In this document: positions 18,342 through 26,995 of the stretch, one piece after another
Numbering within the stretch: the first letter of the stretch is position 1
Layout of the letters: every line of letters begins with the position of its first letter
DNA from: Iodobacter violaceini
GTDB lineage: Bacteria; Pseudomonadota; Gammaproteobacteria; Burkholderiales; Chitinibacteraceae
Direction: 5' to 3'
Length of the DNA stretch: 64,000 nucleotides
NCBI RefSeq assembly: GCF_011601265.1
Contig: NZ_JAAOLX010000001.1
Span: forward strand, 186,001 to 250,000
Made by a program: the position numbers and the translations under genes
Notes under the pieces: model-generated
What the model was told of the DNA's origin: nothing
Databases searched by the model: none
The model's input: the letters and a program-made list of their open reading frames with translations, nothing else

Positions 18342-18923
18342 ATGAATGCTGTAGCCGAACTAAGCCGTACTCAACAACTTAAAGCCTTAACCACAGACAC
18401 ACACGATCAGCTGGATAAGCGCATCATGGCCAATAAGCCTTTTGCCAGCGAAGACAACTACGCACGTTTTCTGATCGCCCAGTACGGCTTTTTAAGAGAT
18501 TGCGATCCGCTTTACGACAACCCGGATCTGGCCGCCCTTTTCCCTGATCTGGCCGAACGCCGCCGCTATGACCGCATCGCGGCAGATATCACCGATCTGA
18601 AACGCGCACTGCCAGCGCACGATACTTTGCCAGCCCTTGAGCATAAGCAAGATATTCCCACTGCTTTGGGCTGGATGTATGTCACCGAAGGCTCTAAACT
18701 CGGCGCGGCGATTTTATTAAAAATGGCCGGTGCGCTCGGGATGTCCGAAACATTCGGAGCCCGCCATCTGGCAGGCGCGCCAGAAGGCCGCGCTAAAAAC
18801 TGGCGCGAATTTACTGCGGTGCTTGATGGTGTACTACTCTCAGAGGAAGAAGAAGCGCGTATGGTGGCCGGAGCCAAAGCTGCTTTCACACGCATGAATA
18901 ATCATTTGGATCAGGTGTATTAA
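18342..18923 (+). CDS. hemO: Heme oxygenase (biliverdin-producing)
   Basis: A 193-residue cytoplasmic heme oxygenase of the bacterial HemO/PigA type. It cleaves imported heme to biliverdin, iron and CO. The proximal heme ligand is likely His21 (TTDTHDQLDKRI), and the distal helix carries the flexible glycine motif (MYVTEGSKLGAAILLKMAGALG). The length is normal. It lies downstream of receptor 2 and overlaps the TonB fusion gene by one base (TAATG), indicating translational coupling and control with the receptor by iron. The ring-cleavage regiospecificity cannot be read. Confidence 0.9.
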   Translation: MNAVAELSRTQQLKALTTDTHDQLDKRIMANKPFASEDNYARFLIAQYGFLRDCDPLYDNPDLAALFPDLAERRRYDRIAADITDLKRALPAHDTLPALEHKQDIPTALGWMYVTEGSKLGAAILLKMAGALGMSETFGARHLAGAPEGRAKNWREFTAVLDGVLLSEEEEARMVAGAKAAFTRMNNHLDQVY

Positions 18924-20056
18924 TGCATCAGGGCGGACTGCACGCACCATTACGCTGGGGTTACACCATTCTGGGGTGCCTGATGGTGGTGCTCGGCATT
19001 ATTGGCGCGATGCTGCCTGTAATGCCCACCACGGTTTTTTTACTGATGGCACTGGCTTGCTTTAGCAAATCGTCGCCTAAGTTTGAGCAATGGCTGCTGC
19101 AGCACCCGCGTTTTGGCGCCTCCCTGCGCGCATGGCGGGCCAACCGCCTTGTGCCCAAAAGCGCCAAAATATCAGCCTGTCTGGGCATGATGCTGGGGCT
19201 GATCATCCTCGCCCTCACCCCTGCCCCAAAGTGGGTGGTGGCGGGCGTGGCGGTTTGTGAGCTGATCGTAGCTATTTATCTGATCCGCCGCCCCTCAACG
19301 ATTGAAGAGGCGGGCAGCCCTGCTGCCTGCCCTGCAAAGCCCACATCAGGAATCAGGCGCAGCTTTGCCATCAGCTTCTTATTACACCTTGGCCTGCTCA
19401 GCTATTTTGTCAGCAACTGGAGCACTGTCCCTCCTCACCCGGCACATGAAAGTGAGCAAATAGAAGTCACACTTTTAGAGGCGGCAGCACCTGCGCCTGC
19501 TGTTCCGCTGGAGCAAAACGAAGCCAGACAGGTCAGCAAAGCCGCGGCGAAACAAGCCCCGGCGCCTGCCCCCAAAGACACCAAACCCACGCCACAAGCC
19601 CAGCCCAGTATCGTGAATAAAACACAGGCCGAATCGCCGCTTGCCGCCGTCGCTCAGCCCAAAACCACGGAAGCTGCTGCAAGCAAAGAAACAGGCCCGC
19701 TCAATAAAACCGCGGCCATCGCAGCCGCCCCGCCAGCGCCCCCGGCCTCTAATCAGCAGGCCAGCGGCGGCAGCAACAGCTGGGAAGGCAAGGTATTGGC
19801 CCGCTTAGAGCGCTTTCGCCGCTACCCCGCTGCCGCCCGTATGCGTGGCGACGAGGGCGTGGCCTATTTACGCATTATGATTAACCGCGAAGGCCAGGTG
19901 CTCAGTGCAAAACTAGAGCGCAGCTCCGGCGTGCCCGTACTAGACAAAGCCGCCATGGAAGCCCTCAGCCGCGCCGCCCCCCTGCCCCGTATCCCGGCAG
20001 AGCGCCCGGACGAGCTGGAGCTACTGGTGCCTTTTGAGTTTTTTATTTCGAATTGA
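18923..20056 (+). CDS. DUF454 (YbaN-like) membrane domain fused to TonB
   Basis: A 377-residue fusion. Residues 1-125 form a DUF454/YbaN-type inner-membrane domain (GCLMVVLGIIGAMLPVMPTT, CFSKSSPKFEQWLLQHP) with about three helices. A second part starts with a TonB-like anchor (about 147-165) containing Ser151-x3-His155 in SFLLHLGLLSYF, the same spacing as the Ser16/His20 motif of E. coli TonB that couples to ExbB/ExbD. A Pro/Ala-rich periplasmic spacer (about 185-285) and a C-terminal TonB domain (VLARLERFRRYPAAARMRGD, about 287-377) follow. It should energise the two neighbouring receptors. No exbB or exbD is present in the window. DUF454 is normally a stand-alone protein of unknown function; the fusion is discussed in the findings. 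Confidence 0.88.
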   Translation: MHQGGLHAPLRWGYTILGCLMVVLGIIGAMLPVMPTTVFLLMALACFSKSSPKFEQWLLQHPRFGASLRAWRANRLVPKSAKISACLGMMLGLIILALTPAPKWVVAGVAVCELIVAIYLIRRPSTIEEAGSPAACPAKPTSGIRRSFAISFLLHLGLLSYFVSNWSTVPPHPAHESEQIEVTLLEAAAPAPAVPLEQNEARQVSKAAAKQAPAPAPKDTKPTPQAQPSIVNKTQAESPLAAVAQPKTTEAAASKETGPLNKTAAIAAAPPAPPASNQQASGGSNSWEGKVLARLERFRRYPAAARMRGDEGVAYLRIMINREGQVLSAKLERSSGVPVLDKAAMEALSRAAPLPRIPAERPDELELLVPFEFFISN

Positions 20057-20112
20057 TTTAAACCTCAATAAGATCAATACGTTATAAATTCACGGAGTAT
20101 TAATTACATTAT

Positions 20113-20142
20113 AAAAAAATCACGTTAGAGCGTGATTTTTTT
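20113..20142 (+). terminator. Rho-independent terminator after the heme operon
   Basis: An A-rich arm ending in TCACG pairs with CGTGA followed by a run of seven T (loop TTAGAG). It lies 57 bases beyond the TonB fusion stop and closes the receptor 2-hemO-tonB unit. The A and T flanks also pair, so it could work in both directions. Confidence 0.85.
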
Positions 20143-20312
20143 GTTACTAAAATATTACTCACACAAGTATTTTTCTAAATATGCTTATTTCAAGCACTCC
20201 ATTATTTCAGATTACATTTTTATCAAAAAATAACACTTACAGATTAAAAAGATGGAATAATGACAACGTACTACACAAACACGCTACGTTATTTAACTTT
20301 CAGAGACATTCC

Positions 20313-20963
20313 ATGAAGAAATTAGCATCTCTTATCTCTTTGCTCATGATGACGGGCTGCGCATCAGTTGAAATGATCAAAGCATCTCCCGAAAAAATCA
20401 ACGCTATCAACGGAAAAACACTAACTACCGTTAACTATGAAAAACCTGATTTTGTTGCCTTCACGGCGGATAAAGCTATCTTTGGCGCTTTAGGTGCAAT
20501 AGCTATGATTTCAGCAGGTAATGACCTGGTCAAAACAAATAATATTGACGACCCAGCAACCATGCTAACGAAAGAACTCAAAAATAAATTAGCTGATCGC
20601 TTAAAGTCAAAAGAAATCAAAGAAGTGATTAACGTAAGTGACGACTCAACAAATGAAATAAAAAAGAAAGTTGACGCAGGCAGCTTAGTATTTGATGTAA
20701 AAACACTAGGCTGGATGTTTAACTACTTCCCTGCCGATTGGACACACTATAGAGTTACTTATAGCGCCCGTGCACGTTTGCTTGACCCGAGCGATGGAAA
20801 AGTAATTGCACAAGTTCCATGCACTTATGTATCTGATGATGAAAAAACAGCAGCAAACTATGATCAACTTACCGCCAATAATGCATCACTGCTAAAAGAA
20901 AAGTTAAACGCTGCGGCTAAAGCTTGCAGTGTAATTTTCGAACAGCATATTTTTGCAGGATAA
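20313..20963 (+). CDS. Lipoprotein of unknown function
   Basis: A 216-residue predicted lipoprotein. The signal sequence ends in a lipobox (MMTGC, lipidated Cys16), with no Asp at +2, so outer-membrane sorting is expected. The chain mentions no recognisable enzyme motif: a hydrophobic patch (AIFGALGAIAMISAGNDLV), a charged helix (LKNKLADRLKSKEIKEVI) and a beta-rich tail (WTHYRVTYSARARLLDPSDG). This is the general pattern of small periplasmic lipoproteins that add nothing specific on function. The frame is open from 20181, but ATG 20313 gives the lipoprotein signal and is preceded by AGAG. The AT-rich composition differs from the GC-richer heme operon before it. Confidence 0.75.
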   Translation: MKKLASLISLLMMTGCASVEMIKASPEKINAINGKTLTTVNYEKPDFVAFTADKAIFGALGAIAMISAGNDLVKTNNIDDPATMLTKELKNKLADRLKSKEIKEVINVSDDSTNEIKKKVDAGSLVFDVKTLGWMFNYFPADWTHYRVTYSARARLLDPSDGKVIAQVPCTYVSDDEKTAANYDQLTANNASLLKEKLNAAAKACSVIFEQHIFAG

Positions 20964-21326
20964 AATATCCGGCATATTTAGAGCGGGTGCTATCTTCGGA
21001 GTGCGCTCGCTTTACAAAATAAACAGCAATACAACATCAGTTGTACTGATTCATAATAAAAAAATTGATCATCACTATACTTATTTGACATCAGAACCTC
21101 CAATAGGAAATTTGTTTGATTACACTACTTACGCCCTGATGTTCTATTTATGGGAAACTAATCAAGAACTTTTACACCATCCGATACAAGCAGTATCATG
21201 CCCTGGATAAAGAAACAGCACGGTTCAAACTGCACCTCACCGGATAAAATTTCATAGGCCTAACATTTTAATACAATAAAATAAGGCTCATTCCCCTCCC
21301 AAGGGGCAGGTACTTTATGAGTCGAT
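20964..21326. other. Intergenic region without a supported gene
   Basis: About 360 AT-rich bases between the lipoprotein and solute-binding protein genes. An 85-codon frame (20953-21210) opens only from a TTG inside the lipoprotein gene, has no ribosome site and shows no recognisable motif. A short gene remnant is possible. Confidence 0.4.
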
Positions 21327-22073
21327 ATGGTTATTTATAAGAAAGTCTGTTATTTTATTTTTATATTGAACATCAGTTTCTATGCTCAGGCGGCAGAACA
21401 GCTTAATGCTTTAACCGAATATTTACCGCCGCTTAATTACGAACAGAATGGAAAAGTAACCGGTTTTTCAACAGAATTACTGGATTTAATTGCCCTTGAT
21501 TCTGGCATCACCCTGAAAAAAGAAATACTGCCATGGCCACGGGCCTATAGCCGGGCGCAAAAAGAAGCGAATACGCTGATTTATTCTATGGTGCGCACGC
21601 CAGAGCGTGAAGGGCAATTTCAGTGGCTGGGCCCGATCAGCTCGCGGCACATCCTGCTTTACAAGCTGGCAAAGCGCAAAGATATTGTGGTTAATAAATT
21701 AGATGATGCACGCGCTTATCATATTGGAGTGGTCCGTGAATCCGCAGCAGCCAGAAACTTAATACGCCAGGGTTTTGATCAGCTTGATTTAGCAAGCGAT
21801 GATGAAAACAATATGCGTAAATTAAAGCATGGCCGGTTTGATCTGCTGCTTTCCCTTAATTGGGCTGCCGCATACAATGCAGAAAAATTAGGAATAAAAA
21901 ATGAAATAGTGCCTGTACAACTGGTCGCAGGGCAAACAGACTATTGGTATGGCATCAGCCTTCGCACGCCTCCTGCCATTGTGCGTAAAATGAACAGGGC
22001 ATTAAATACAATTCGTAAAGATGGCCGCTTAGACCGGCTAAGACAAAAATATCTCAATGATTTTCAAAATTAA
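21327..22073 (+). CDS. Periplasmic solute-binding protein, family 3 (amino acid type)
   Basis: A 248-residue exported protein with a signal peptide (YFIFILNISFYAQA) and a bacterial extracellular solute-binding family 3 fold (LTEYLPPLNYEQNGKVTGFS, ALDSGITLKKEILPWPRAYS). No ABC permease or ATPase is adjacent, so it is one of the many orphan binding proteins that may scavenge for a distant transporter or act in sensing. Several such orphans are known in Chromobacteriaceae and Pseudomonas. A second member lies at 24255-25064 on the other strand. The ligand is not predictable. Confidence 0.82.
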   Translation: MVIYKKVCYFIFILNISFYAQAAEQLNALTEYLPPLNYEQNGKVTGFSTELLDLIALDSGITLKKEILPWPRAYSRAQKEANTLIYSMVRTPEREGQFQWLGPISSRHILLYKLAKRKDIVVNKLDDARAYHIGVVRESAAARNLIRQGFDQLDLASDDENNMRKLKHGRFDLLLSLNWAAAYNAEKLGIKNEIVPVQLVAGQTDYWYGISLRTPPAIVRKMNRALNTIRKDGRLDRLRQKYLNDFQN

Positions 22074-22098
22074 AACTCATCTTTGAAAGTGATCTGCG

Positions 22099-22614
22099 AT
22101 GATTTCCCTTGTTCAGCCCGGCAACACCACTTTAATTAACGACCTTTGCAGCCTGTTAAAGGATGCCGTGGATGGCGGTGCATCGGTCGGCTTTCTTGCC
22201 CCGCTCTCTGCACAAGATGCAGATAAATACTGGCAGCATGTTTTCTCTGAACTTCATAGCGGTCTTTATTTATGGGTGGCAATAAAAGATGAAAAAATAG
22301 CCGGGTCGGTGCAATTAGCATTATGTGGCAAACAAAACGGCCAGCACCGCGCCGAGATTCAAAAGCTGTTTGTATTACGCGAATACCGCGGCCAGGGGAT
22401 TTCCAGCCAATTAATGAAAGCAGCAGAAGCATTTGCAGTTCAACAAGGCCGCAGCCTGCTGGTACTCGATACCGAGGCAGGATCGGATGCAGAATTAATC
22501 TACCGGCATGCAGGCTGGAAAGCAGCAGGCAGCATCCCGGACTATGCACAAAGCCCCAGCGGAGGGCTGCGTCCTACCGTGTATTTCTACAAATTCATTC
22601 AGCCCATTGTTTAA
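22099..22614 (+). CDS. GNAT family N-acetyltransferase
   Basis: A 171-residue acetyltransferase. The acetyl-CoA pyrophosphate loop RGQGISSQLM (R/QxxGxG/A) follows the beta strand HRAEIQKLFVLREYRGQG, and LLVLDTEAGSDAELIYRHAG matches the C-terminal GNAT signature. It resembles small acetyltransferases of unknown substrate. It begins 25 bases after the solute-binding protein gene and may share its transcript. Confidence 0.85.
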   Translation: MISLVQPGNTTLINDLCSLLKDAVDGGASVGFLAPLSAQDADKYWQHVFSELHSGLYLWVAIKDEKIAGSVQLALCGKQNGQHRAEIQKLFVLREYRGQGISSQLMKAAEAFAVQQGRSLLVLDTEAGSDAELIYRHAGWKAAGSIPDYAQSPSGGLRPTVYFYKFIQPIV

Positions 22615-22649
22615 ATCAGCAATTCATCACTCATACTACGGTGGCCTCT

Positions 22650-22988
22650 GTGCTTGATATTCTGAATGATTATATTTTGCCTGCCTGCTTTTTATCCGTA
22701 TTGCCAATGCTGTTTGTGTATTTATATTTGTGCTGCCATTTACACACTATTTTTAAAGAATGCTACCCACAGCTGCTGCCGGCCAACAACGGGGCAATGA
22801 ATTCAAATATTGGTATTGAATTTCAGGCACTGCACATTGTCCCGCCATTAATCAGATCTGATATCGTGCAGCAGCTGCCCAGCCAATACCACCAGAAACT
22901 ATGCAAAGCTACAAGAATAACAAGCTGGCTGCTGATTCTTTTGCTTTTAATTATCACCACTTCATTTGTATTGATGCCAAAAAGCTAG
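22650..22988 (+). CDS. Small two-helix membrane protein, UspB-like topology
   Basis: A protein of about 112 residues starting at GTG 22650, with GGTGG 6 bases upstream. An in-frame GTG nine bases earlier is an alternative; the frame also stays open far upstream inside the GNAT gene. A first helix (ILPACFLSVLPMLFVYLYLC) is followed by a polar middle of about 55 residues and a second helix (TSWLLILLLLIITTSFVL). The length and topology match universal stress protein B, and SQYHQKLCKATRITSW loosely fits the region before the UspB C-terminal helix. That assignment is tentative. Confidence 0.5.
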   Translation: MLDILNDYILPACFLSVLPMLFVYLYLCCHLHTIFKECYPQLLPANNGAMNSNIGIEFQALHIVPPLIRSDIVQQLPSQYHQKLCKATRITSWLLILLLLIITTSFVLMPKS

Positions 22989-23032
22989 TCACTGACTTAA
23001 CTAACCTGGCTGCCCCCGCCAAAGGATAAGCA

Positions 23033-23848
23033 ATGAAAAACATCAGTCGCATCGTAATAGGCGTTTTAGTATCCGCCAGCATTGCCAATGCACAAACACC
23101 GCCCCGGCTGCGCACACCTTTTGTGGAAAACTGGGGGCAAATCCCCCCTGCCGTGCTGGACAGGCAAGCTAAAGAGTTTGCCGGTACTTATTTTCTGGAA
23201 GGACCAGGAGATCGCAAGGAAATTGCCTTTACCTACGATGATGGCCCCAGCCTTGATACGCCAGCCCTGCTGGATTTACTTAAAAAAGAAAATGTAAAAG
23301 TCACCTTTTTCTGGCAGGGCAGCCAGATTGAGCAATTCCCTGAAACCGTGCGCCGTGCACTGGCAGAAGGCCATACCCTGGCCAACCACAGCTATAACCA
23401 CCCCGATTTAAGCAAGCTGGAAGACGGCGGTGTGTGGTGGCAGGATCAGCTGGAAAAAACCCAGCAGGCTTATCAAAAAGTAGCGGGATTTCAGCCCGCT
23501 ATGATGCGCCCGCCCTATGGCTTTTTAAATGACAGCCAAATCAAAAACCTGCAGAGCAAGGGCATGAAAGCCATTTTATGGTCTGTAGACAGTGCCGACT
23601 GGTTTCATACCCATCAAAACAAAATGGACGAGCTGGCCAGCAATGCCATCGAAAACGTAATCCGCCAATATATCCACCCGGAAGCAATTGTGCTGATGCA
23701 CGATTCCGGCGGACGTGGCCGCAAACCCACTATTTTGGCAACTTCGCGTTTGATTCCGGAGCTAAAAAAACAAGGCTATCAATTTACCACCGTGGATAAA
23801 TTACTGAATATCCCGGCAAAGCTGGCAGCCGCGCCTGCCGCTAAATAA
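23033..23848 (+). CDS. Polysaccharide deacetylase (NodB domain), exported
   Basis: A 271-residue carbohydrate esterase family 4 protein with a signal peptide (IVIGVLVSASIANAQ). The NodB motifs are in order: TYDDGPS (catalytic Asp and metal Asp), HSYNHPDL (metal His pair), RPPYG, WSVDSADW and IVLMHDSGG with the catalytic His. It should remove N- or O-acetyl groups from chitin, peptidoglycan or another exported glycan in the periplasm or outside. The sugar-kinase/ABC cluster at 43.6-51.4 kb would fit a chitin-degrading lifestyle but is not linked here. Confidence 0.9.
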   Translation: MKNISRIVIGVLVSASIANAQTPPRLRTPFVENWGQIPPAVLDRQAKEFAGTYFLEGPGDRKEIAFTYDDGPSLDTPALLDLLKKENVKVTFFWQGSQIEQFPETVRRALAEGHTLANHSYNHPDLSKLEDGGVWWQDQLEKTQQAYQKVAGFQPAMMRPPYGFLNDSQIKNLQSKGMKAILWSVDSADWFHTHQNKMDELASNAIENVIRQYIHPEAIVLMHDSGGRGRKPTILATSRLIPELKKQGYQFTTVDKLLNIPAKLAAAPAAK

Positions 23849-23864
23849 TGTCATATCACGCTGA

Positions 23865-23882
23865 GCTCCTTTGCAAAGGAGC
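23865..23882. repeat. 18-bp perfect palindrome
   Basis: GCTCCTTTGCAAAGGAGC is a perfect palindrome between the deacetylase stop and the MmcQ/YjbR-type ATG (23900). It could be an operator or a small 3'-end hairpin. No T tract follows. Confidence 0.5.
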
Positions 23883-23899
23883 GCACAAAAAGGTGTGCG

Positions 23900-24265
23900 A
23901 TGGATATAGAAGCCACAAAAAACTATTGCCGCTCACTTGCCGGGGTCAGTGAAAAAGTATGTGCTGCCCCGGCCAATGTTCATGTTTTTTATGTGGGCGA
24001 TAAACAATTTGCCTGGTTTAAAACCAGCCAGCCAGAGCAAGGGCGATTGAGTATCCGCACCGCAGCTGAGCGTTTTTTGGAGCTGACCGATCAGGAGGGA
24101 ATTAAGCCTGCACGCTATATGCAGCGTTTTCACTGGATCAGTATCAGTGATTTAACATCAAAAGAAAGCGGTTTTATCAGAATGCTGATTGATGAATCGT
24201 ACCAAAAAGCATTCAGCAATCTGACTAAGAAAACACAGAAAAATATAAAGTCCGTTAATTCTTAG
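23900..24265 (+). CDS. MmcQ/YjbR family protein
   Basis: A 121-residue protein of the MmcQ/YjbR (CyaY-like fold) family: residues NYCRSLAGVSEKV, VFYVGDKQFAWFK and YMQRFHWISISD match the family core. Members are small cytoplasmic proteins described as DNA-binding-like, with no established function. Its end overlaps the convergent solute-binding protein gene by 11 bases. Confidence 0.8.
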   Translation: MDIEATKNYCRSLAGVSEKVCAAPANVHVFYVGDKQFAWFKTSQPEQGRLSIRTAAERFLELTDQEGIKPARYMQRFHWISISDLTSKESGFIRMLIDESYQKAFSNLTKKTQKNIKSVNS

Positions 24266-25064
24266 TGCCATTTTCAAAAACCACAGCATGATAGAGATCA
24301 TTCATGCCTTTCACTCTTTTCATAAATATTTCTTTAAATTTTCCAGTCTTCAGCTTTGCATTTAATTCCGCGCTTAAAAAAAATCTGTCTTTTTCCTGCA
24401 TACTGGTTTTAGACAAATAAAAGCCAGAATTGATAACAGGAATTGTCTCTATCGGAACCGCTTGTAATTTTGATTCTAAATGAAACCTTTCAACCGATTT
24501 TGCAAATGTGGATGCTCCAACAACCGTTGCATCACATCTTTTTTCAAGCATTTTACGGGCAATAATATCGGTATCCAGCACGTCTTCTAATTTATTTTTT
24601 TGCTTTAATTGCGCCAGCAAGGCCCTGTACTCCGGCCCTATATCAAAGCCCCGCACCACATTCACCTGTAGCTTTCCCTGCATTAAAGCATCAAGCGGTG
24701 TGGCCGCATCAGGATGATCTTTTAATAAAATCAGACTGGGCTGCTCTGAAATCACATTGATATAATCGGCCACCGCATCCCGTTTATCTATTTTAGACGC
24801 AGCAATGATGTCAATTTTTCCTGCTTCAAACATCCGCAGTGCACGTATTCTGGGCATCACTTCGTAAACAAACTGGCAGCCTGTTGTTTTTGAAATTTCA
24901 GCTAAAAAATCAGGCACCACACCGCTGACACGATCTGATTCATCAATTTCCATAAAAATGCTGATCGGGCTGCTGGCCACAATCAATGGTCTGGAGCAGC
25001 CAGCGGCCGCCACAGCACACCATTGCGCCAGCAACACACAGAATACAACGCGTAAGGAATGCAT
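24255..25064 (-). CDS. Periplasmic solute-binding protein, family 3
   Basis: A 269-residue exported protein with a signal peptide (VVFCVLLAQWCAVAAAG) and a family 3 binding fold (VVPDFLAEISKTTGCQFVYE, GKIDIIAASKIDKRDAV, GFYLSKTSMQEKD). As with 21327-22073, no transporter genes are adjacent. Cysteines near the mature N-terminus (AAGCSRP) and in TTGCQ may form a disulfide. The ligand is unknown. Confidence 0.8.
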   Translation of the reverse strand: MHSLRVVFCVLLAQWCAVAAAGCSRPLIVASSPISIFMEIDESDRVSGVVPDFLAEISKTTGCQFVYEVMPRIRALRMFEAGKIDIIAASKIDKRDAVADYINVISEQPSLILLKDHPDAATPLDALMQGKLQVNVVRGFDIGPEYRALLAQLKQKNKLEDVLDTDIIARKMLEKRCDATVVGASTFAKSVERFHLESKLQAVPIETIPVINSGFYLSKTSMQEKDRFFLSAELNAKLKTGKFKEIFMKRVKGMNDLYHAVVFENGTKN

Positions 25065-25181
25065 AACCTGCCTCGGTTCTGAGCCGTTTTTATCACGCCG
25101 GGATTTTGTTCAGCATAGCTTATGCTTCAAGCGCTGTACGCAGCCCTTTCAGACCGTTTTTCATGGGGTTTACGCAATAAA

Positions 25182-25212
25182 AAACGGCGCAACTTAAATA
25201 GCTGCGCCGTTT
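25182..25212 (-). terminator. Rho-independent terminator of the APC permease gene
   Basis: Arms AAACGGCGCA (25182-25191) and TGCGCCGTTT (25203-25212) pair perfectly and are followed on the minus strand by a T-rich run. It starts 10 bases after the permease stop. Confidence 0.85.
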
Positions 25213-25221
25213 GATCAGGCT

Positions 25222-26616
25222 TTATGCCTTATGCAGTAATGAATGGTGGCGTGAATAGCCAAAATACACCATCAGACCTAAAGCTAACCAGATGGCAAAA
25301 CACAACCAAGTCATTGCAGACAACTGAGTCATCAGAAACACGCAAAAGATCACCGCCAATGCCGGCACATAGGGCACAGCCGGGCAGACAAATTTACGCG
25401 GCAAATCCGGCTCTCGCTGACGCAGCACAATCACGGCAACCGCAATCAGGGAGAACGCCGCCAGGGTACCGATATTCACCAGCTCGGCCAGGGTATGCAG
25501 CGGCACAAAACCAGCGATCAGCGCAATAATTGTGCCGATCAGCCAGGTGGCTTTATAAGGCGTGCCGTAGCGCGGGTTGATCTCAGAGAAAATCTTCGGC
25601 AAGAGGCCATCGCGGGACATGGCCAGCAGAATGCGGGTCTGCCCGTAGGTCATCACCAGAATCACTGTCATCATGCCCAAAATAGCACCTAAATCGACAA
25701 AGCCAGCAAACCAGTTGAGCTTAGCCACCTGCAATGCCAGTGATACGGGATGGTCAATTCCGGCAAACTGAGCGTAAGGCACAATGCCGGTCATAATCGC
25801 GGCCACAATTACATAAAGCAGGGAGCAAATGGCCAGCGACCAGATCACGCCCTTAGGAATATCTTTAGCCGGATCTTTTACTTCTTCAGCTGCACAAGTC
25901 ACTGCATCAAAGCCCAAAAAGCTGAAAAAAACGATGGCCGCGCCATGAAATACGCCTGAAAAACCATAGGGCAAGGCAGGGTTCCAGTTCACTGGCTCCA
26001 CATGCCACACGCCGATGGCGATAAATAGCAGCACTACGGCCACCTTGATCAGCACCACAATATTATTGACGCGCTTAGATTCTTTAATACCAAAAGCCAG
26101 TAAAGCGGTAATCACCATCGCAATGGCAAAAGCAGGCAGATTAAACAAGGTGCTTTTACCCGGCACGGCCCCCGCTGCCGCAGTCAGCATATCGGGCAAG
26201 TGAATCCCAAACCCGGCCAGCAGGCTCTGGAAATAACCTGACCACCCTACCGATACGGCAGAAGAAGCCAGCAGATATTCCAGCATTAAATCCCAGCCTA
26301 TCATCCAGGCAATCAGCTCGCCCAAAGTGGCATAAGCATAGGTATAGGTTGAGCCTGAAACCGGCAGCATGGAGGCAAATTCGGCATAGCAAAGTGCAGC
26401 AAAACCACAGGCCAGCGCGCCAATGATAAATGACAGTACAAGGCCCGGCCCTGCAACCGTCGCCCCTGTGCCCGTCAGCACAAAGATGCCCGTGCCAATA
26501 ATTGCGCCAATACCCAGCATAGTGAGGTCAAAAGCAGACAACTCCCTGCGAAGCGCCGTGGACGTCCGGGCAAATACCAGCATGTCCTGAACGCTTTTCT
26601 TGCGCATCAAACTCAT
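25222..26616 (-). CDS. APC family amino acid permease
   Basis: A 464-residue inner-membrane amino acid transporter with about 12 helices. The APC signature GIGAIIGTGIFVLTG is in helix 1, and SFLGFDAVTCAAEEVKDPAKDI is the conserved segment after helix 6. The overall layout matches the YhdG/CAT-like cationic or broad-range amino acid permeases. The start ATG has GGGA upstream. The gene is monocistronic, with its own terminator at 25182-25212. The substrate is not determinable from sequence alone. Confidence 0.9.
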   Translation of the reverse strand: MSLMRKKSVQDMLVFARTSTALRRELSAFDLTMLGIGAIIGTGIFVLTGTGATVAGPGLVLSFIIGALACGFAALCYAEFASMLPVSGSTYTYAYATLGELIAWMIGWDLMLEYLLASSAVSVGWSGYFQSLLAGFGIHLPDMLTAAAGAVPGKSTLFNLPAFAIAMVITALLAFGIKESKRVNNIVVLIKVAVVLLFIAIGVWHVEPVNWNPALPYGFSGVFHGAAIVFFSFLGFDAVTCAAEEVKDPAKDIPKGVIWSLAICSLLYVIVAAIMTGIVPYAQFAGIDHPVSLALQVAKLNWFAGFVDLGAILGMMTVILVMTYGQTRILLAMSRDGLLPKIFSEINPRYGTPYKATWLIGTIIALIAGFVPLHTLAELVNIGTLAAFSLIAVAVIVLRQREPDLPRKFVCPAVPYVPALAVIFCVFLMTQLSAMTWLCFAIWLALGLMVYFGYSRHHSLLHKA

Positions 26617-26995
26617 ATTCCCAATCCCATTTATGGCCTGCAGCTTGCTGCCAGCTCAGCAGAAGATGCACAGCAATCAACTAAAATACGCGGGCTGGCG
26701 ATGTGTTTAAAACACGCTCAAACCAGTGCAATAAAAGGGGCGGGATACTACAGTAATCACTTATGAGTGCAATCTGGTGAAAGCTGTATGCAAATGGGTT
26801 TTATCCCAAAATATAAAAATATTTTAGTTTTTTATATCAAAAAATAATTAAAAATAAAAATTTAAAACCATTAAAATAAGAATACTGCGTCACAAATCAT
26901 GCAGATCAAACCTTACAAAACAACACTCTGCCTTTTTAAAAACAGAAAGGAAAAATGCGGTTTTTCTGCCTGAACGGCAGCAGCAGCCCCCCTGC
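26617..26995. other. AT-rich intergenic region
   Basis: About 380 bases between two minus-strand transporter genes. The part near 26800-26900 is very AT-rich and probably contains the permease promoter. No open frame or notable repeat is seen. Confidence 0.5.

Noticed and set aside
20953-21210. 85-codon frame after the lipoprotein gene
   Set aside because: It opens with a TTG inside the lipoprotein gene, has no ribosome site and no recognisable motif.
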